Shown piece by piece: positions 23,651 to 36,449 of a DNA stretch of 64,000 bases. The notes beneath the pieces are model-generated. The model searched no databases. It was not told where the DNA came from and saw nothing but the letters and a program-made list of their open reading frames with translations. The stretch's first letter is position 1. Every line of letters starts with the position of its first letter. Origin of the DNA: Cordia subcordata (Eukaryota; Streptophyta; Magnoliopsida; Boraginales; Cordiaceae); the NCBI GenBank assembly GCA_028554755.1, contig JAPTOF010000015.1:11016501-11080500 (forward strand), in the 5' to 3' direction. Position numbers and translations under genes: made by a program.

Positions 23651-25004
23651 TGATGAACTTCGAAACCACCAAAAATAAGTTCCAATATCTTATCTCGCAA
23701 ATTTAATTTGAGTACGTGGTGAGAAAGGGTAGAGTCAACTGGGATTGGAGGATTTAGAATATGCTAATTATGCAAATAGATTAATCAATAACCTGCAATC
23801 AAGAGGCGGAGTTTTTAAGGCTAAAAATCCATATAACACAAAACTATCCAGCCACTGGACCCTTAAGCATGGGCACACAACTGAGCAACAAATTAAAAAA
23901 CGTAAATAGCAATAAAGTCGTAGCTATGGATGCAATCTAGACGTAAATAAATGCTGGAAAATCAATATTAAATGAGAAATCAGTGGGAATTAAGCCTAGC
24001 CTCGGGTTTAATCTCAATTTTGGTCAACAAATCAGATCCTAGATATAAAGATAACTTCCACCTATTTTGATAAATTAGTTATGGTCATCGGCACAGTATA
24101 ACAACTTCATCTTTTCTTAATGTGTTCATAATGGTTCAAGCCCCCACAATTTTTTCCACTATCGCCTTACCTATTAGACTGTCTAACCCTTGGAGATTCC
24201 CTCAGGGTTTATCTAACGGCAGTAATAAAAATCTAGAAAGACTTGATTCTAAAAGTCAATTCTCTGGCGGCAATTGCTCATTTAGATTATGTTTTTACAT
24301 AGGTGAATAAACACGTGCAAAATTAAACAATCATAAAACAATATTAATTCTTGAAACAGTAAACACATAAACACCAAAATGATAGTGAAAGAAGAACAAC
24401 AATTAGATCTCATGGGTTTTGAAGAACCAAAAGCTGAATTAATCCTTGGCTAGAAAAGCAATTTAGAACTCTATTGTCATAAAAGTGGCACCTACAAGAG
24501 ATGAAAATAACCTATTGGAAAATCTAAATATTGTCTGGATATCTCTATGAAACATATGTTGGAAAATATATAGAAGAAATTCTTAACTAGAGCCCTTATC
24601 AAATAAGGAAACTCTTGTAAAAGATAAAGAAAATAAAAAGGTAAAAATCCTTAATTACAATTCTTAATGAAATGAAAGTCTTGTAGAATTAATCTCCTCC
24701 CTTTCCAAAATATGGCAAGTCTTCAATACAATTCTTTTTTACAAGAGTGTTGCAAAATATTTTGAAGCTCCGATCAAAGCTAGGTCAATCCCTCATAGGC
24801 TTTACATGGTATTTGCCAAGGTGGCAGAATCAATCTTATCAGCTACAAACATATGCAAAAAGCCTTTGAATCCATATATAATGCATCCAACTCCTTTTCC
24901 CAAGCATAAACATGCAAAAATACATTAAAAATCATTTAAGGAGCATTCAATTCCAGAATTAAGCATAAATAACTATGAATTAAAAGCTTATTTTGGACTT
25001 ATCA
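23651..25004 (-). mobile_element. 3' LTR of Athila/Tat-type gypsy element, unit B
   Basis: Same ends as in unit A: TGATGAAC at 23651 and GACTTATCA ending at 25004. It is about 67 bp shorter than in unit A, mainly through the deletion near 24304 shared with unit C. Confidence 0.72.
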
Positions 25005-27050
25005 AATTCCCCACACTTAGACCATGCTTGCCCTCAAGCATGAAACCAGTTAAGAACATACAATTTACATGTAGGATTGATCAAGAGTGTTGTTTTGCAA
25101 ATATCAGATGCTAACTTTTCACAACCTATGAGCAAGCATACTCATGAAGCAATGCAACATTCCTTAGCATAAAACCAATGTTCTACACTTTCTGTTCACA
25201 ACCGGTAGCTCATTTCATAGAGTACACATTGCTAAACACATTTAAAATATGTAGGAATCAAGACTTTAACTTATCAATTCATCTTAACAACTAGAGATTA
25301 TAGCAATCAAGCATCCTTCAACTTACACTATCATTCAACACCAGAATACAATAATTCTAAACTCAATTCTCAACACAAGCATTAATCCAAAGATAGCTCA
25401 AGTATGCCGCATCAAACAAACATTCTCAAAGTACTTGCTAAATACACAAATCAAGCTACTTTTTTTTTCTCATCAATCATGCAATGCATCAACCTTTCAA
25501 CACATACAAAAAAAAAATTTTGACTCTTAAAACTTTTGTAGCACTTCAATCATCAAGATTTGACTCAACCAAAAATTTTTCAAAAACCCAACTTTTCAAC
25601 AAAAGAATTGCCCCGAAAACAAGCATTTTTCAGCAATAAAACATGGCCACAGTTAGTATTTACCAAAACGAATTCCACTAGAATTTTCCGCAACGAGTCA
25701 AAACAACCCAACCTCCTTAGAAAGCAAACATAGTCACACAAACCTTCAAAAGTCCTTCCACCATAACTCAAAGAAACTCGAGAAGAAAAACAAAGCTAAG
25801 CTAGTTTCTAGCAGGACAAAACAATTATCACCAGATGTATAAGTTACCCGGATAGCACCCAAACACTATGTAAATGAACCTCACACCAGTTAAAGCACAC
25901 ACAAAAGATTAAAGCCAAGCATGATTATGCTAATGCACAGAAGAGAAATCAAAAACACTTACCCCGACATACAATTTTTCTCCAAAAAAAATAAGTTTGT
26001 GCTTAGGCCCAGCTGCCAGAAGATTAGATCACTTCAATTGCTTCCTTTCACTTTCATACATAACTTTCATGATTTTCCAAGAATGTCACTCATCCTTTTT
26101 ACCCGATGATAAACATTTGTGATGAATACCCCGGTTAATCAATTGGTCACAATTCTAGGTGGCTATTAGCTTTACTCATGGTCCCCTTTTCTTTTAGAAG
26201 ACTAGCGGAGTAAGAAGACACTTATTCAATTAATTTCATTCATGTAGCTTTTTTTTTATAATTTAAAATTTCAGCACTTTTGTAGGAGTGACCTCAACCC
26301 CGACATAACTTTTCTAGGCACGCACTTTTTTCACAATTTTACCATAAAAAAATAAATCAAGACAAGTACCATCAAACTCAAAATAAGCATTGAACTTCAA
26401 TTTATGCACTTGAACATTTTAAGCCCAAGTTACATTAAGCAAGGTTCAAGCACGTCGTGTTCAAAGTAACAATCAAGGAACTAAATACAATGTGGAAGGA
26501 TTTTTACATGTACCAACTAACTGTTGCAAGCAAAATAAGTTTCCCGTGCATTGGGATTAGACTTTTTCCAGGAGAGATGCCAAGTTCACAAAGAAGGAAG
26601 TGGAGTAAAAAGAAAAAGGATTTGACAAAAGAGCTTTTAAGGACTTAATAGTTTGACTTTAAACTCAAAGAAACATGAACTAAAAACATTAAAGGACTCT
26701 AGAAAGACATTTTTACAAGACACTTAACAACAACCAAAAAACCTTTTTTGTCATTTTTTTGGTTTTCCACTTTTTTTCCTTTTCATAAAGACTCAAGAAG
26801 ACTTGAGCAATACTAAATATAACATATATATTCACAAAACTCAATATATCACATTAAAAACACATCTAAGCATAAAAAAGCCTCAAACATAAAGGGCTAA
26901 AATGAAGCATTCCTTCCCTATATTTATGTTGCACATTGTTTTCAATGTGTAAAGAAAAGTAAGTAATAAAACAAAAGAAAGAGAAAACAAAATGAAGAAA
27001 AAGGGAAGTAAGATGACTTCCCTTAAATGAGGTGAGGGAGGTGGTGGAAC
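25005..27050 (-). mobile_element. 3' untranslated region of gypsy element, unit B
   Basis: Non-coding. The CACATTG...CAATGTG inverted motif is at 26932-26949. The purine-rich tract next to the LTR (minus strand, about 25005-25030) is preserved. Confidence 0.58.
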
Positions 27051-28493
27051 GGGCTATCTGTCATCCGAAGTAGGGCCATGGTACACCAAGTGTTGTACCC
27101 AACCATAAAGTAATTGCTCCAATCTAGCAAGCGTTATGGATTGATTGGCCAATGATTTCTCTATGCAAGCCAACCGAGCCTCGTCAGTGGTGTGGGACAT
27201 GAATGGGCCAACCATGTGGGATGCTAAGGCTTCGTATGCATCCTCCAAATGTGCTACCACTAGGTGTGTATCCTGTATAATGAAAACATATCTATCTCCC
27301 ATGAGAAGATTCATGGCTTGCAAACATAATAAGTCTAAATATGCCATGTTAAATGCTTTAGTAAGGGCAGTAGAGCATGATTTAAAATGAGTATGAGTTA
27401 CTGCCATGTCTGTAATGAATGACCCCTAGATTAATAGCCTCTTACTATAGCTAACAACAGCACTAAAATGTGCAAGAAGCCAAGAACCAAAATTGACTTG
27501 TTTCTTGTGAACCATGCACCATAAGAAAAAGAGTTCCATTTTTGTCAACATAGTTAGATTATTGGCTTTTCTTGAAAAGGAATATGCCAAAAATCAATGA
27601 ATGTGAATCAATGCTAGATTTGCAAGATAGTGATCACGTGAAGTGCTTGGCTTATAGGGTAGAGGATCCATGGGTGCCAACTCTTTATATGCAAGTGAAG
27701 CATCAAAATCAGATGGAAATGCACATAAGCTATTCAAATACTCCTCAGATTTCAGAGAATTGCCTAGTTATGAAACCCATTATCAAATTAAACTCAGTTA
27801 TAGACAAATAACAATCCATGCTTATCATTCTAAAGCAGACCCTTTTGGTGTATTAACAATGAAAGTACTTACTATATCAAATTTAAATGTAGCACAGAAT
27901 TCTCAAGTTCAAAATAAGTAGGATGATTAACTTTCGCATAAGTCTATAACCCAACATTACCAAGAAATTCTAGCACTTGATTCTTTAAGCCGAGCAATTT
28001 TAAAGCCTCAAAATCCATTGATTTACAAGCATAAAAATCACAAGAAAACATTTCAGCATACCTAATGCGATGCTCCAGATTTTAAAATAGTGGAGTGGTA
28101 TGCAAAGAAGCTGGTATAGAGACTTGCAAAACTCAACCAATAGAAACTTAGGCTTAACCACTCGAATAAGGGAGTGGAGGAACAACGGGTGGCTAAAGGG
28201 ATATTTGGCCGCGCATCGCCACTATGCCTTGGTTGCTGGCATGCATCATCTTTTCAAGGGAAGTCGTAAATGGTGTAGGTTGTGGGTTGGGGGGTTGGCT
28301 AGGGGTTCTACTTAGGGTTGGGAGCTGTTTTCTTGAACAAGAGAGGGTTTTTACCTTTAAAAATGTGCGCATAGTGTTGAGTAGGTGGGGGCACTGATGA
28401 TAGCGATGTGGGGGTAGGGGTTATTGGTTTAGATCTGGGTTCTTCTCGCGAGACCAGAAGGTGAAGCCTTGTCTTCAAATTTTTCTTCGCCAT
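27051..28493 (-). pseudogene. Athila-type env-like (ORF3) pseudogene, unit B
   Basis: ATG at 28493 opens MAKKNLKTRLHLL. Frameshifts break the middle. The C-terminal block is an open 117-codon frame (27407-27054) beginning MAVTHTHFKSCS and containing DRYVFIIQDTH, with a helical LACIEKSLANQS segment. This is longer than in unit A, where a stop divides it. The junction to unit C lies about 40 bp upstream of the ATG. Confidence 0.6.
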
Positions 28494-28524
28494 GATAGTT
28501 TGTGTGTTGTATTATGGAGATGAT

Positions 28525-28540
28525 TGAATATTCACAGCGA
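28525..28540. other. Unit B / unit C junction
   Basis: Same join as at 8628/8629: TGAATATT (28525-28532) followed by the copia LTR interior. Two identical junctions plus the continuing flank at 50049 show that the fused end belongs to the tandem repeat and the unfused version is the array's right border. Confidence 0.85.
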
Positions 28541-29040
28541 ATCTTAAACATCAATACATAAGACAACAGTGTCATTGCAAGTCAAAGAATCACATAGACA
28601 TATCGCAACAAATGACAAATCATTAATCCTAAGCCATGTGATTTGTTATTTATGTCACGTTCAGTGATAATATGACTAACTAATCAGCCACATGTTTGCT
28701 ATTTACATCTCATGCTTTATGGTATGTGACATACCCTCCTTTATCATTAATATCTCATATTTATCAAAGGTAGCAAACTTATGTGACAATCTATATTGGA
28801 TTAATTGAAAACCTAATCAAAAAATCTTTAGACTGAACAATTTAAGCATTCTCACACCAAAGAAACATGTCACATATTTTTAATAACTTAAAAATATATT
28901 TGTTTTATAGAGAAATCTGGGGACTCATTCATATAAAAGGATACATGAATGATAAAAACCCATTTAAAGAAATACAAGTTTACATCAACATACCCTTAAA
29001 AGAAGTCATATAATTCTAGCATTAGGGCATATCTCTAACA
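28533..29040 (-). mobile_element. Truncated second copia LTR at unit start, unit C (508 bp)
   Basis: Same length and truncation as 8629-9136. The minus-strand start TGTTAGAGATATGCCC is at 29040. The identical cut shows the truncation was already in the duplicated segment or is the duplication breakpoint itself. Confidence 0.65.
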
Positions 29041-31267
29041 TCTCTTGTCCCATAAAATGATCATCCACTGGTCACGGATCTCTTGATCTAGGGAGTGACC
29101 CACAAGTTAAATGACCGATATACCCCTGAAGTGTATTATCACTAGTACTAGATTTTTGGTGATCAAGTGGACAAATCCAAGGGGGCACATAGACTCTGCT
29201 ATTGCATATGCAAGTCTCAACTTAGTTAGAATACAACACCCAACATATGTGGCAGACAATCTTATCACATAAGACCTCTCCTTATGCTACATCAAAGTGT
29301 TACTGATGTGTTTAAACCTCAAGTCTTGTGTAGTGAAGCGTGTAAGTACGGGGTTGTTCTTCCACAGGGAGGCTACCTTAATTTAGTCTCTGCATGCTCA
29401 GTGCATAAAACTATCTATATCTGCACGTGTGTTTTCTTTAAGATCAAAAGGAGCTTGGGGAAAGGAAAATAAACCTAAGCTAGCATAATCTAATGGACGA
29501 ACCTAAGGTGCCAAGCTAGGGAAAAAAAGCTCTACAAGATGGAAGGGAATCTCGTGCGATTGTGTTACAACTAGACTTGAGTTATAATATCAATTCGGTC
29601 TATCTATGGCTCAATTGCTCACTTTGGTCTTCATTAACATCCTACTCAAGAGACTAACCTATTAGTATTGTTTCAAACTAGAGATTAGACTTTTGGAACA
29701 TTAACTAGTGTTAGTGGGTACCCGTTTAGTATTATCTCAAACAAGAGTTGTACTTCTACCATACTAAGTCGTCAATTAAGCATATTAATCAACACACATT
29801 AGTTGCAAATAGCGCTCATGATGTTGGCATGGATTAAGACTAAGGTGACACCACTAACGATAGCATTTAAGCACAAAAGAACACATGCATCTTCACTTAG
29901 GCATTTAAGCAAACATATAGACATGTTTGATTCTCAACATATAGACATATTGTTTCATGCCATTAATCAATGTAAAAAAGCATGTACCAAGAGCCAATGA
30001 TGTACACAAATCCTTTACTCACAGGCTTAATCTAATATACAACAACAAACATCCAAAGATCTAGCCTAATCTAGCAACATATTTACAAGAAATAGAAAGA
30101 GAACAAGAAGAACTCCTCCAAATTTTGCTTTCAAATCCATACAAGCCTTTCAAATCATTGTTAGATGCTTTAATCCTAGCTTAATATAGGGTTTAGATGG
30201 TGTATAAAGGTGCTAATTGAAGTGGGAAAAGGGTTAGGGCTAATAGGCGTAAAAGATTATTGGGTTCCCCCTTTAATTTTGAGCTGAAAAGGCTTTTTAT
30301 AGCTGTTTGCGGGGTCTGCCAGTCACCCTAATGTATTTAATTGCAAGGACATGACCCGACCAGCAAGTATTGTAGCTTTTTATCTATTCCCTAGTTATGC
30401 CAGTCACTGTTGTTGATCGACTGGGAGGGGTGACCAGCAGACCCTGCAAATTGCACAAAATCTTCGTTCCTCATCCAGTCTTTGCTCTTTAGCCTTTGCA
30501 TCTTTTTCGGAAGCCTTCAAAGCCATTTTTCTTCATCTTTTCATCTTTAGATCACCCTCAAGCTTTGTACTTGGGCCTACTCATATTCAATTAAGCTCAA
30601 TTCCTTCTCCCAAAACACATCTAAAACATGAAATATGGCATTTAGTGTAGCATTTATGTATTTCAATACCTTATGCACATATATGGCTAAGTATACACAA
30701 ATGTAACACCAAATATACTCAATTATGCTTAAAACACCTTTAAATGTGCATGAAAAAACTATACACAAATACACATAAATAACACACATCAGCTACACCC
30801 TAATTTAGTTCATCCACACATGCTCAAGATTAAGAGCATTGGTCACTCGGAAGTTGTGAGTATCTTCTCTTCTATATGTGATGATATGGTGCCTAAAAGA
30901 AATACTCATGGTGGTCTTTCCCAATGCTTGATGCACATACTAGGAGCATAGTCTGGAAAACCATCAATGACCTAGGTAAATCACCTTCTCAATGAGACCC
31001 GCCCACTATAACTTTGTCTTGGTAGAGTCCCCAATACTACCATTTGGCTATGGACATCTTTTATGATATCACCAAATCTAGACTTGGACCAACTGTGCAC
31101 CCAAATCATTGGTCTATATCATTGGACCTTCATACTTTGCACCAATGCAAAAATGGAGAGACTATGCTGTGCAAAACTCAATCATATGAATGATACCATG
31201 AACTTATTATGTCTAGTATCCAGTAATCACCGTGTGCTTATGGTCTTTAGGGCATACAATTCCAACA
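29041..31267 (-). repeat. Copia 3' LTR, truncated and interrupted, unit C
   Basis: Same structure as in unit B, split by the older solo LTR. It ends beside the polypurine tract (minus strand ACAAATGGGAGAC at 31268-31280). Confidence 0.75.
29304..30791 (-). mobile_element. Solo LTR of Tat-type gypsy family, unit C copy of older insertion
   Basis: TGATGTG...CACATCA, 1,488 bp, with flanking GTTAC (29299-29303) and GCTAC (30792-30796) identical to unit B, so it was inherited through the duplication rather than inserted twice. Confidence 0.82.
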
Positions 31268-31280
31268 GTCTCCCATTTGT

Positions 31281-32395
31281 ACTAAAGATCACAACCACTA
31301 AACTGTGTTCCCAAATTGACTCAACCTGTATGGCAAACACTTTCTTTAAGAGTCATATCTCATGGGCACACATAGTTTTTCACCACGGTTATCTGATCTT
31401 CCTTCTAATTCCTTAGTAGACAATCTTCCATTCTTTGAAAGATACTAGGATATGTGCAAATCCACAAACCTTGGGACATCGATCCTGAATTCAACTAATA
31501 TCTTTTATCCAAACTCACCGCAAAATAGATAACCAAGTTTAGTACTCAGCATGTAGTTTGTAATGCTCCCACTATGCTAAAGTTAAGAATGCTTTAAAGA
31601 TCTTCTTTATCTCTCTAGGCATCAAACAACCCTAGATAAAGGCATTTCAATAGCTAGGAGGTAAAAAAACTTCTTTGGAATATTGCATGGTGATCTTAAC
31701 TAAGACCAATTTAATATAGAAAAGCAGGATAGAGTTAACCTTTATTATATATCTGTTATCTTCCTTATAAATTATTGGTCCATCAACATCTTGATAAAAA
31801 AAAAGATTTGTTTTTCTAATCAGATTGACATCATTTATTTGATGTTCACTTAAGCCGTTAAGAGGACTTCTTTAGCAGTACAAGCCATATGATCTCCACA
31901 TCTAGCAATGCACTGGTCTAGTTATGAATCCAGATGTCCTCGTCAAACTTTTCACTCAAGAAAAGCTATCTTGTTGAACATCTATCATATCTCACTATCA
32001 CTAAGGCAAGTGATAGCAATAGAGTCACTTAATGGATCCTAACATGGCTTCTGAATAGAAGGCTTACTCATAATTGATCCATTTTCTTTCTAAGTATAAC
32101 TCCTCACTGTCCAGCCTTGCTATGAAGGCTCCAACCTTCCCATTAGGTCTATTTTGCTCCATGTAGACCCAACTGCATCCTACAAGTTTTACCTCTTCAG
32201 ATACAACTATAAGAGCCTAGACATAGTTAGAGTAACAAACTCTAAGTTTATTGCTATACATCAATGGCAAACATCTAAATTAGAAATTGCTTCATCGTAT
32301 CTAGTGAGACCCATAACTCAAAACTTTTAAAACTTGTCAAAAAAGACTTTCCATGGCATCTATTTTGTTACATGGTAATCCTCACACTACGATAA
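31281..32395 (-). pseudogene. Copia reverse transcriptase / RNase H pseudogene, unit C
   Basis: Same decayed frame as in unit B, with the WVYMEQNRPNGKVGAF block at about 32200-32110. The solo LTR at 32401 separates it from the upstream integrase region. Confidence 0.7.
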
Positions 32396-32400
32396 GGCTC
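32396..32400. repeat. Target-site duplication, left copy (GGCTC)
   Basis: Five-base GGCTC directly before the solo LTR, repeated at 33966-33970 and present once in the empty site of unit B. Confidence 0.9.
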
Positions 32401-33965
32401 TGATACTGCTATTTGAGCACAAGCCTAAATAGCCCGCAAGTGCATGGGACGTGTGTAGTATAGTGTGTGCAAGTGCGGGGTCGAATCAACAGGGAGGCTA
32501 CCTTAGTTTAGTCTCTATGTGCTCGGGTGCCTTAAACTAGCTACGTGCGTGTGTGTACTTAATTTAGGATGGAAGGGAGCTCGGAAAAGGGAAAATAAAA
32601 ACTAATCTATGGAGGAATTTAAGGGAACCAAACTAAGGAAGGAAACACTAATAAAGAAGAAGGGGACCTAGGGCGATTGCATTGCAACAAGACTTGGGCT
32701 ATGATAACAGATGATGTCTATCTAAGGCTCGGGACTTCTATTGCCGTTGTGTTGATCGGGGGCTCTCTTAACCAATACTAGTGGTTCAACCCGTTAGCTG
32801 GATTTAAAGCTAAGGGCCAATCCCTCCTAGCCTACGCAATCCGTGCTTAGAACTTATCCTCTTGGCTGGATTTAAAGCCAAGGACTAGCACCTAAACACT
32901 ACGTGACATTAAAGCTCAATTAACCAACACTAACATGGGTGAGGGATACTCTAGTCTAGGTTAACTTATCCACTTGGCTAGATTTAAAGCCAAGGACTAG
33001 CACCTAAACTCGACTAAGCATAGCATGTAACCTATTAGCTGGATTTAAAGCTAAAGCCTACTCTACTAAGCAAAGCCACGAGATTAAGCACAATCACATC
33101 ACCCATATAAGTAGATAAGAGCATTTGAAGCATAAATAACACATGCATATTCATTTAGGCATTTTAACAAACACATAGACATGTTTGATTTCCAATACAT
33201 AGACATATTGAATCATGCCATAAATTTATGTAAATAAACATGTATTAAGAGCCAAAGATCTACACAAATCCATTATTCAAAGCCCTAATCTAATATACAA
33301 CAACAATCAACCCTAAATCTAGCCTAATCTAGCAACATATTTACAAGAAATAAAGAAAGAACAAGAAGAACTTCCCTAAATTCTTGCTTCCAAATCCGTA
33401 CAAATCCTTCAAATCTTTGTTTAATGCTTCAATCCTAGTTTGGTGTGGGGTTTAGATGGTGGTTTAGGGTGTTTTATGAAGTGGGTAGAGGTTAGGGTTT
33501 CTTAAGATTTAAGAATAAAAGTTCCTCCCCTCGAAATTGGGCTGAAACGAGCTTTTATAGATTTCTTCCGCGCACAGCCGGTCGACCTAGCCGGTCGACC
33601 GGCTCCTCTTTCTTGCTCGACAGGCTTCAATCTTAATGCTCTCTGGATTGGCCGGTCAACCTAGCCGGCCGACCGGCTCTTCTTCTAAGTCGACCGCCTG
33701 GATCAGAAAGCTCTCTTCTTTATTTTTTTTCTTCCGGTCTTCATCTGTTAGCTCATTTCTTCCTCGCACAAGCTTAAACCTTTCCAAAACACTCCTAAAA
33801 TAAGGAATATAACACTTAGTATAGTATTTATACACCTAAATACATTAAGTACGAATATTAACAAATATGCATAAACTTTATACTAAGCGCACTCAATTAT
33901 ACTCTAAACACCCTTAAATATGCATGCAAAAACTAGATGCAAACATGCACAAATGACACACATCA
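32401..33965 (-). mobile_element. Young solo LTR, unit C only (1,565 bp)
   Basis: Begins TGATACTGC and ends ACACATCA, flanked by perfect GGCTC direct repeats at 32396-32400 and 33966-33970. The empty site is intact in unit B near 12484-12490. On the minus strand it starts TGATGTGTGTC and ends ...CAGTATCA, parallel to the Tat-type LTRs at 51822 and 59474. It holds four copies of an imperfect palindrome around GGATTTAAAGC (32794, 32862, 32973, 33034) and a cluster of GGTCGACC palindromes (about 33575-33705). No internal region is present. Confidence 0.9.
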
Positions 33966-33970
33966 GGCTC
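33966..33970. repeat. Target-site duplication, right copy (GGCTC)
   Basis: Matches 32396-32400. Sequence continues CGAG as in unit B. Confidence 0.9.
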
Positions 33971-35870
33971 CGAGTCTAACAATGATAACATACAACGCTC
34001 TTCCATTTTCAAGATGATGCAGATTTATCTGAAGACCAAAAGATCTTCTATAGAGCAATTCTATAATTTGGTAACTATTGAATCATATTTATCCTTCTCT
34101 GAGTATCTAGCATAAATGCAAATAGGCATTCTCGTTTCTTAGACTTATATATGACTCTGCATTCGATCCAAAAAATGTATTAAAAAATAACACATCTTTA
34201 ACCTTTGGTTCCAACCATCGAGCACACTAACACATTAGCTAGAATATTACAAATATGGAATTTAGCTCAAACAAAGTTTGTGTCAAAACCACATTTCTCG
34301 TAATGTCCCATGTGTTTCCTTGAAAGGTACCAAATTAAAGATGTAAACTGTCATCTTAAGATTACGCTCCCACCAAGACATAGGCAACAATATAAGAAAT
34401 ATCACAAACGTTATCATGTCTACGAGTATTTAATTTCTCCAATCATCCATACCATTTTCCTTGTAAAGAAAAAACTTGATGTAGATTACTAAGTCACAAT
34501 CAATAATGTACAAGGTATCTCTCGAGTTCATACATAAGGCATACTTCACTTTGATCAAGATCAAGGAGGCTTTGATATATTCATCTAATTTCTGCTCTAC
34601 CTTAGTCTTAACCCACTAGAGACTTGTGTAGTATCAGCTAATAACATTTGTATTCTTGAGCAATCTCTAGTCAAAACTAATACTCAAACCCTTACAAACT
34701 AATTAGCTCATGGAACCTCATACATTAATGTGATCCAATTTTTAACACTTTCTGAACTCCTTGTCACCTAACGAAAAATCTCTTTATGATAAAATGATCC
34801 ATTTTGCAAGTTCGTTATTTCGGCTAGTTCCTACAAAGAATCGGACTAATGACATATACAATACTTGAATTCTTGATGTAGATGCTACATAGTTGGTTCT
34901 CATCCTTTAGAGACTATGAGTGTAATAGGAGCATCCATCGACAAAAGGATCACCCCGTAGGAACTACGAGATCACCCTAAAGATGCCTTCAGCATCTAGG
35001 GGTCACGGACCGACCATAGAACCCTGTTCAATAAGTGGAATGCAATAAGTGGAATGCATTAGCTGTCCACTTTCAGGTTAGGTAGTAAGGGTCAGAGAAG
35101 GGTAATCACTCATTCTTAAAACCAGCCTATCAAAGAATTCTACGGACGATTGATTGCATGTGATACATACACTTTGGATCAAAAAAGTTTAATCAATTCC
35201 AACATAATTTCCTTTTGAATTGAAAACTTGCTCAAATTGGATTCTTTCGATTTCTATATCGAAGATATATTTACGAAGTTGTTCAATTTGTTGATTAGCA
35301 GATTAATAGTTTTTTTCCCAGATGCGTTGACATTTCCCTTTTTTTCATTCTAGTTTTTGACGTGGAAAGGAATGAAGAAGATTAAAGATATAATCAAATA
35401 TCTATGACTTTCATCGAATACGGCTTTCTGCAGAATTCTATATGCATCTATGAGATCGAGTATGGAATTCTGTTTACTCACTTTAAATTAAGTATCCATT
35501 TCCTTCCAACTGCATCTTTGATGCAGTGCTAGTACATCTAAGAATTCTTAATTGGCTAGTTGTAAATAGCCCCCAGGCTATGGAACAAAGGATTATCCCA
35601 GATCTACACCGAGGGACCTTTGCAAGTCATCATCCCTCATAGAAAAGACCATTAGAAGCTATAGCTTCGAGATCTAGTAAGCTGTGAAGCCCACACTCAA
35701 CCAACTTCTTATCATGCACTTAGACAAGTTGTCTCTTAGACAAGATTAGAAGTTATGTCTTCAAGATCTAGTGAGCTATGAAGCTCAAATTCAACTAACT
35801 TCTTGTTATGCCTTAGACAAGATGTCTTATGTGTGAACGCGTCCAAAGTGTTATTAGTTATAGAAATTAT
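33971..35870 (-). pseudogene. Copia integrase region, heavily decayed, unit C
   Basis: Positional assignment as in unit B, with the KETHG-like remnant near 34310-34335 and the plastid-like insert at 34951-35507. No intact frame and no recognised catalytic triad. Confidence 0.4.
34951..35507. other. Plastid-derived insertion (NUPT), unit C
   Basis: Same two-block structure as in unit B. Several bases here look closer to the plastid form I remember, for example CACCCCGTAGG, CCTGTTCAATAAG and TTCCCAGATGCG. Unit C also has a short tandem repetition of ATAAGTGGAATGCA near 35030-35058 that unit B lacks. Confidence 0.6.
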
Positions 35871-36449
35871 CCTTTCATGGATCAAATTTGCTCTATGTTT
35901 TGTAGTGATAATGCAATAGGATATTGTTAAACCTTATGTATTCTATCAAATGACAAACATTTCCATATCTACTAAAATTGAAACCAAAATAGCAATACAA
36001 TGTCCATGAAGTTTAAAACAAAGTTCTTTCGCATGTTTGGAACATAAATATTAACATGAATATCAAAACACTAAGTAACTCCCACTATATAACCCTATAC
36101 TTTGCCTTGCTGCGCACTTTGAAAGTAAAGCTTCCTCATTTCTTATCCATGTCTCCTGAAACCTCTACTAAAAATAGTAGTTATGGTTACCAGCTTAGGG
36201 CCTACTCATAAGTTGGATCAACTACCATAAGGGTTTCACCGTGAGAAGTGAAGCTTATATCTTTTTAGTGCTTAGCTAGGTAAATGGGATGATGTATCCT
36301 CCAGTGCTCTTACAAACCACGCTAAAAAATATTTCCCTGTGGGCTTGTCATCTGTTGCCCTCTTTTGTTTCTTTCCAGAACTGGCAATTTGCTATTGCTC
36401 AATACTATCCAACTACCCCTTTCCATGTTCCAATTGTTTCCCTTTATCA

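Larger units (their letters stand above)
8629..28532. repeat. Duplication unit B (complete, 19,904 bp)
   Basis: This complete unit runs from the copia LTR just right of the first junction to the TGAATATT before the second junction. It lacks the younger solo LTR found in unit C, so its copia pol region still shows the empty target site near 12484-12490. It carries a small cluster of private changes near 20740-20880. Confidence 0.92.
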
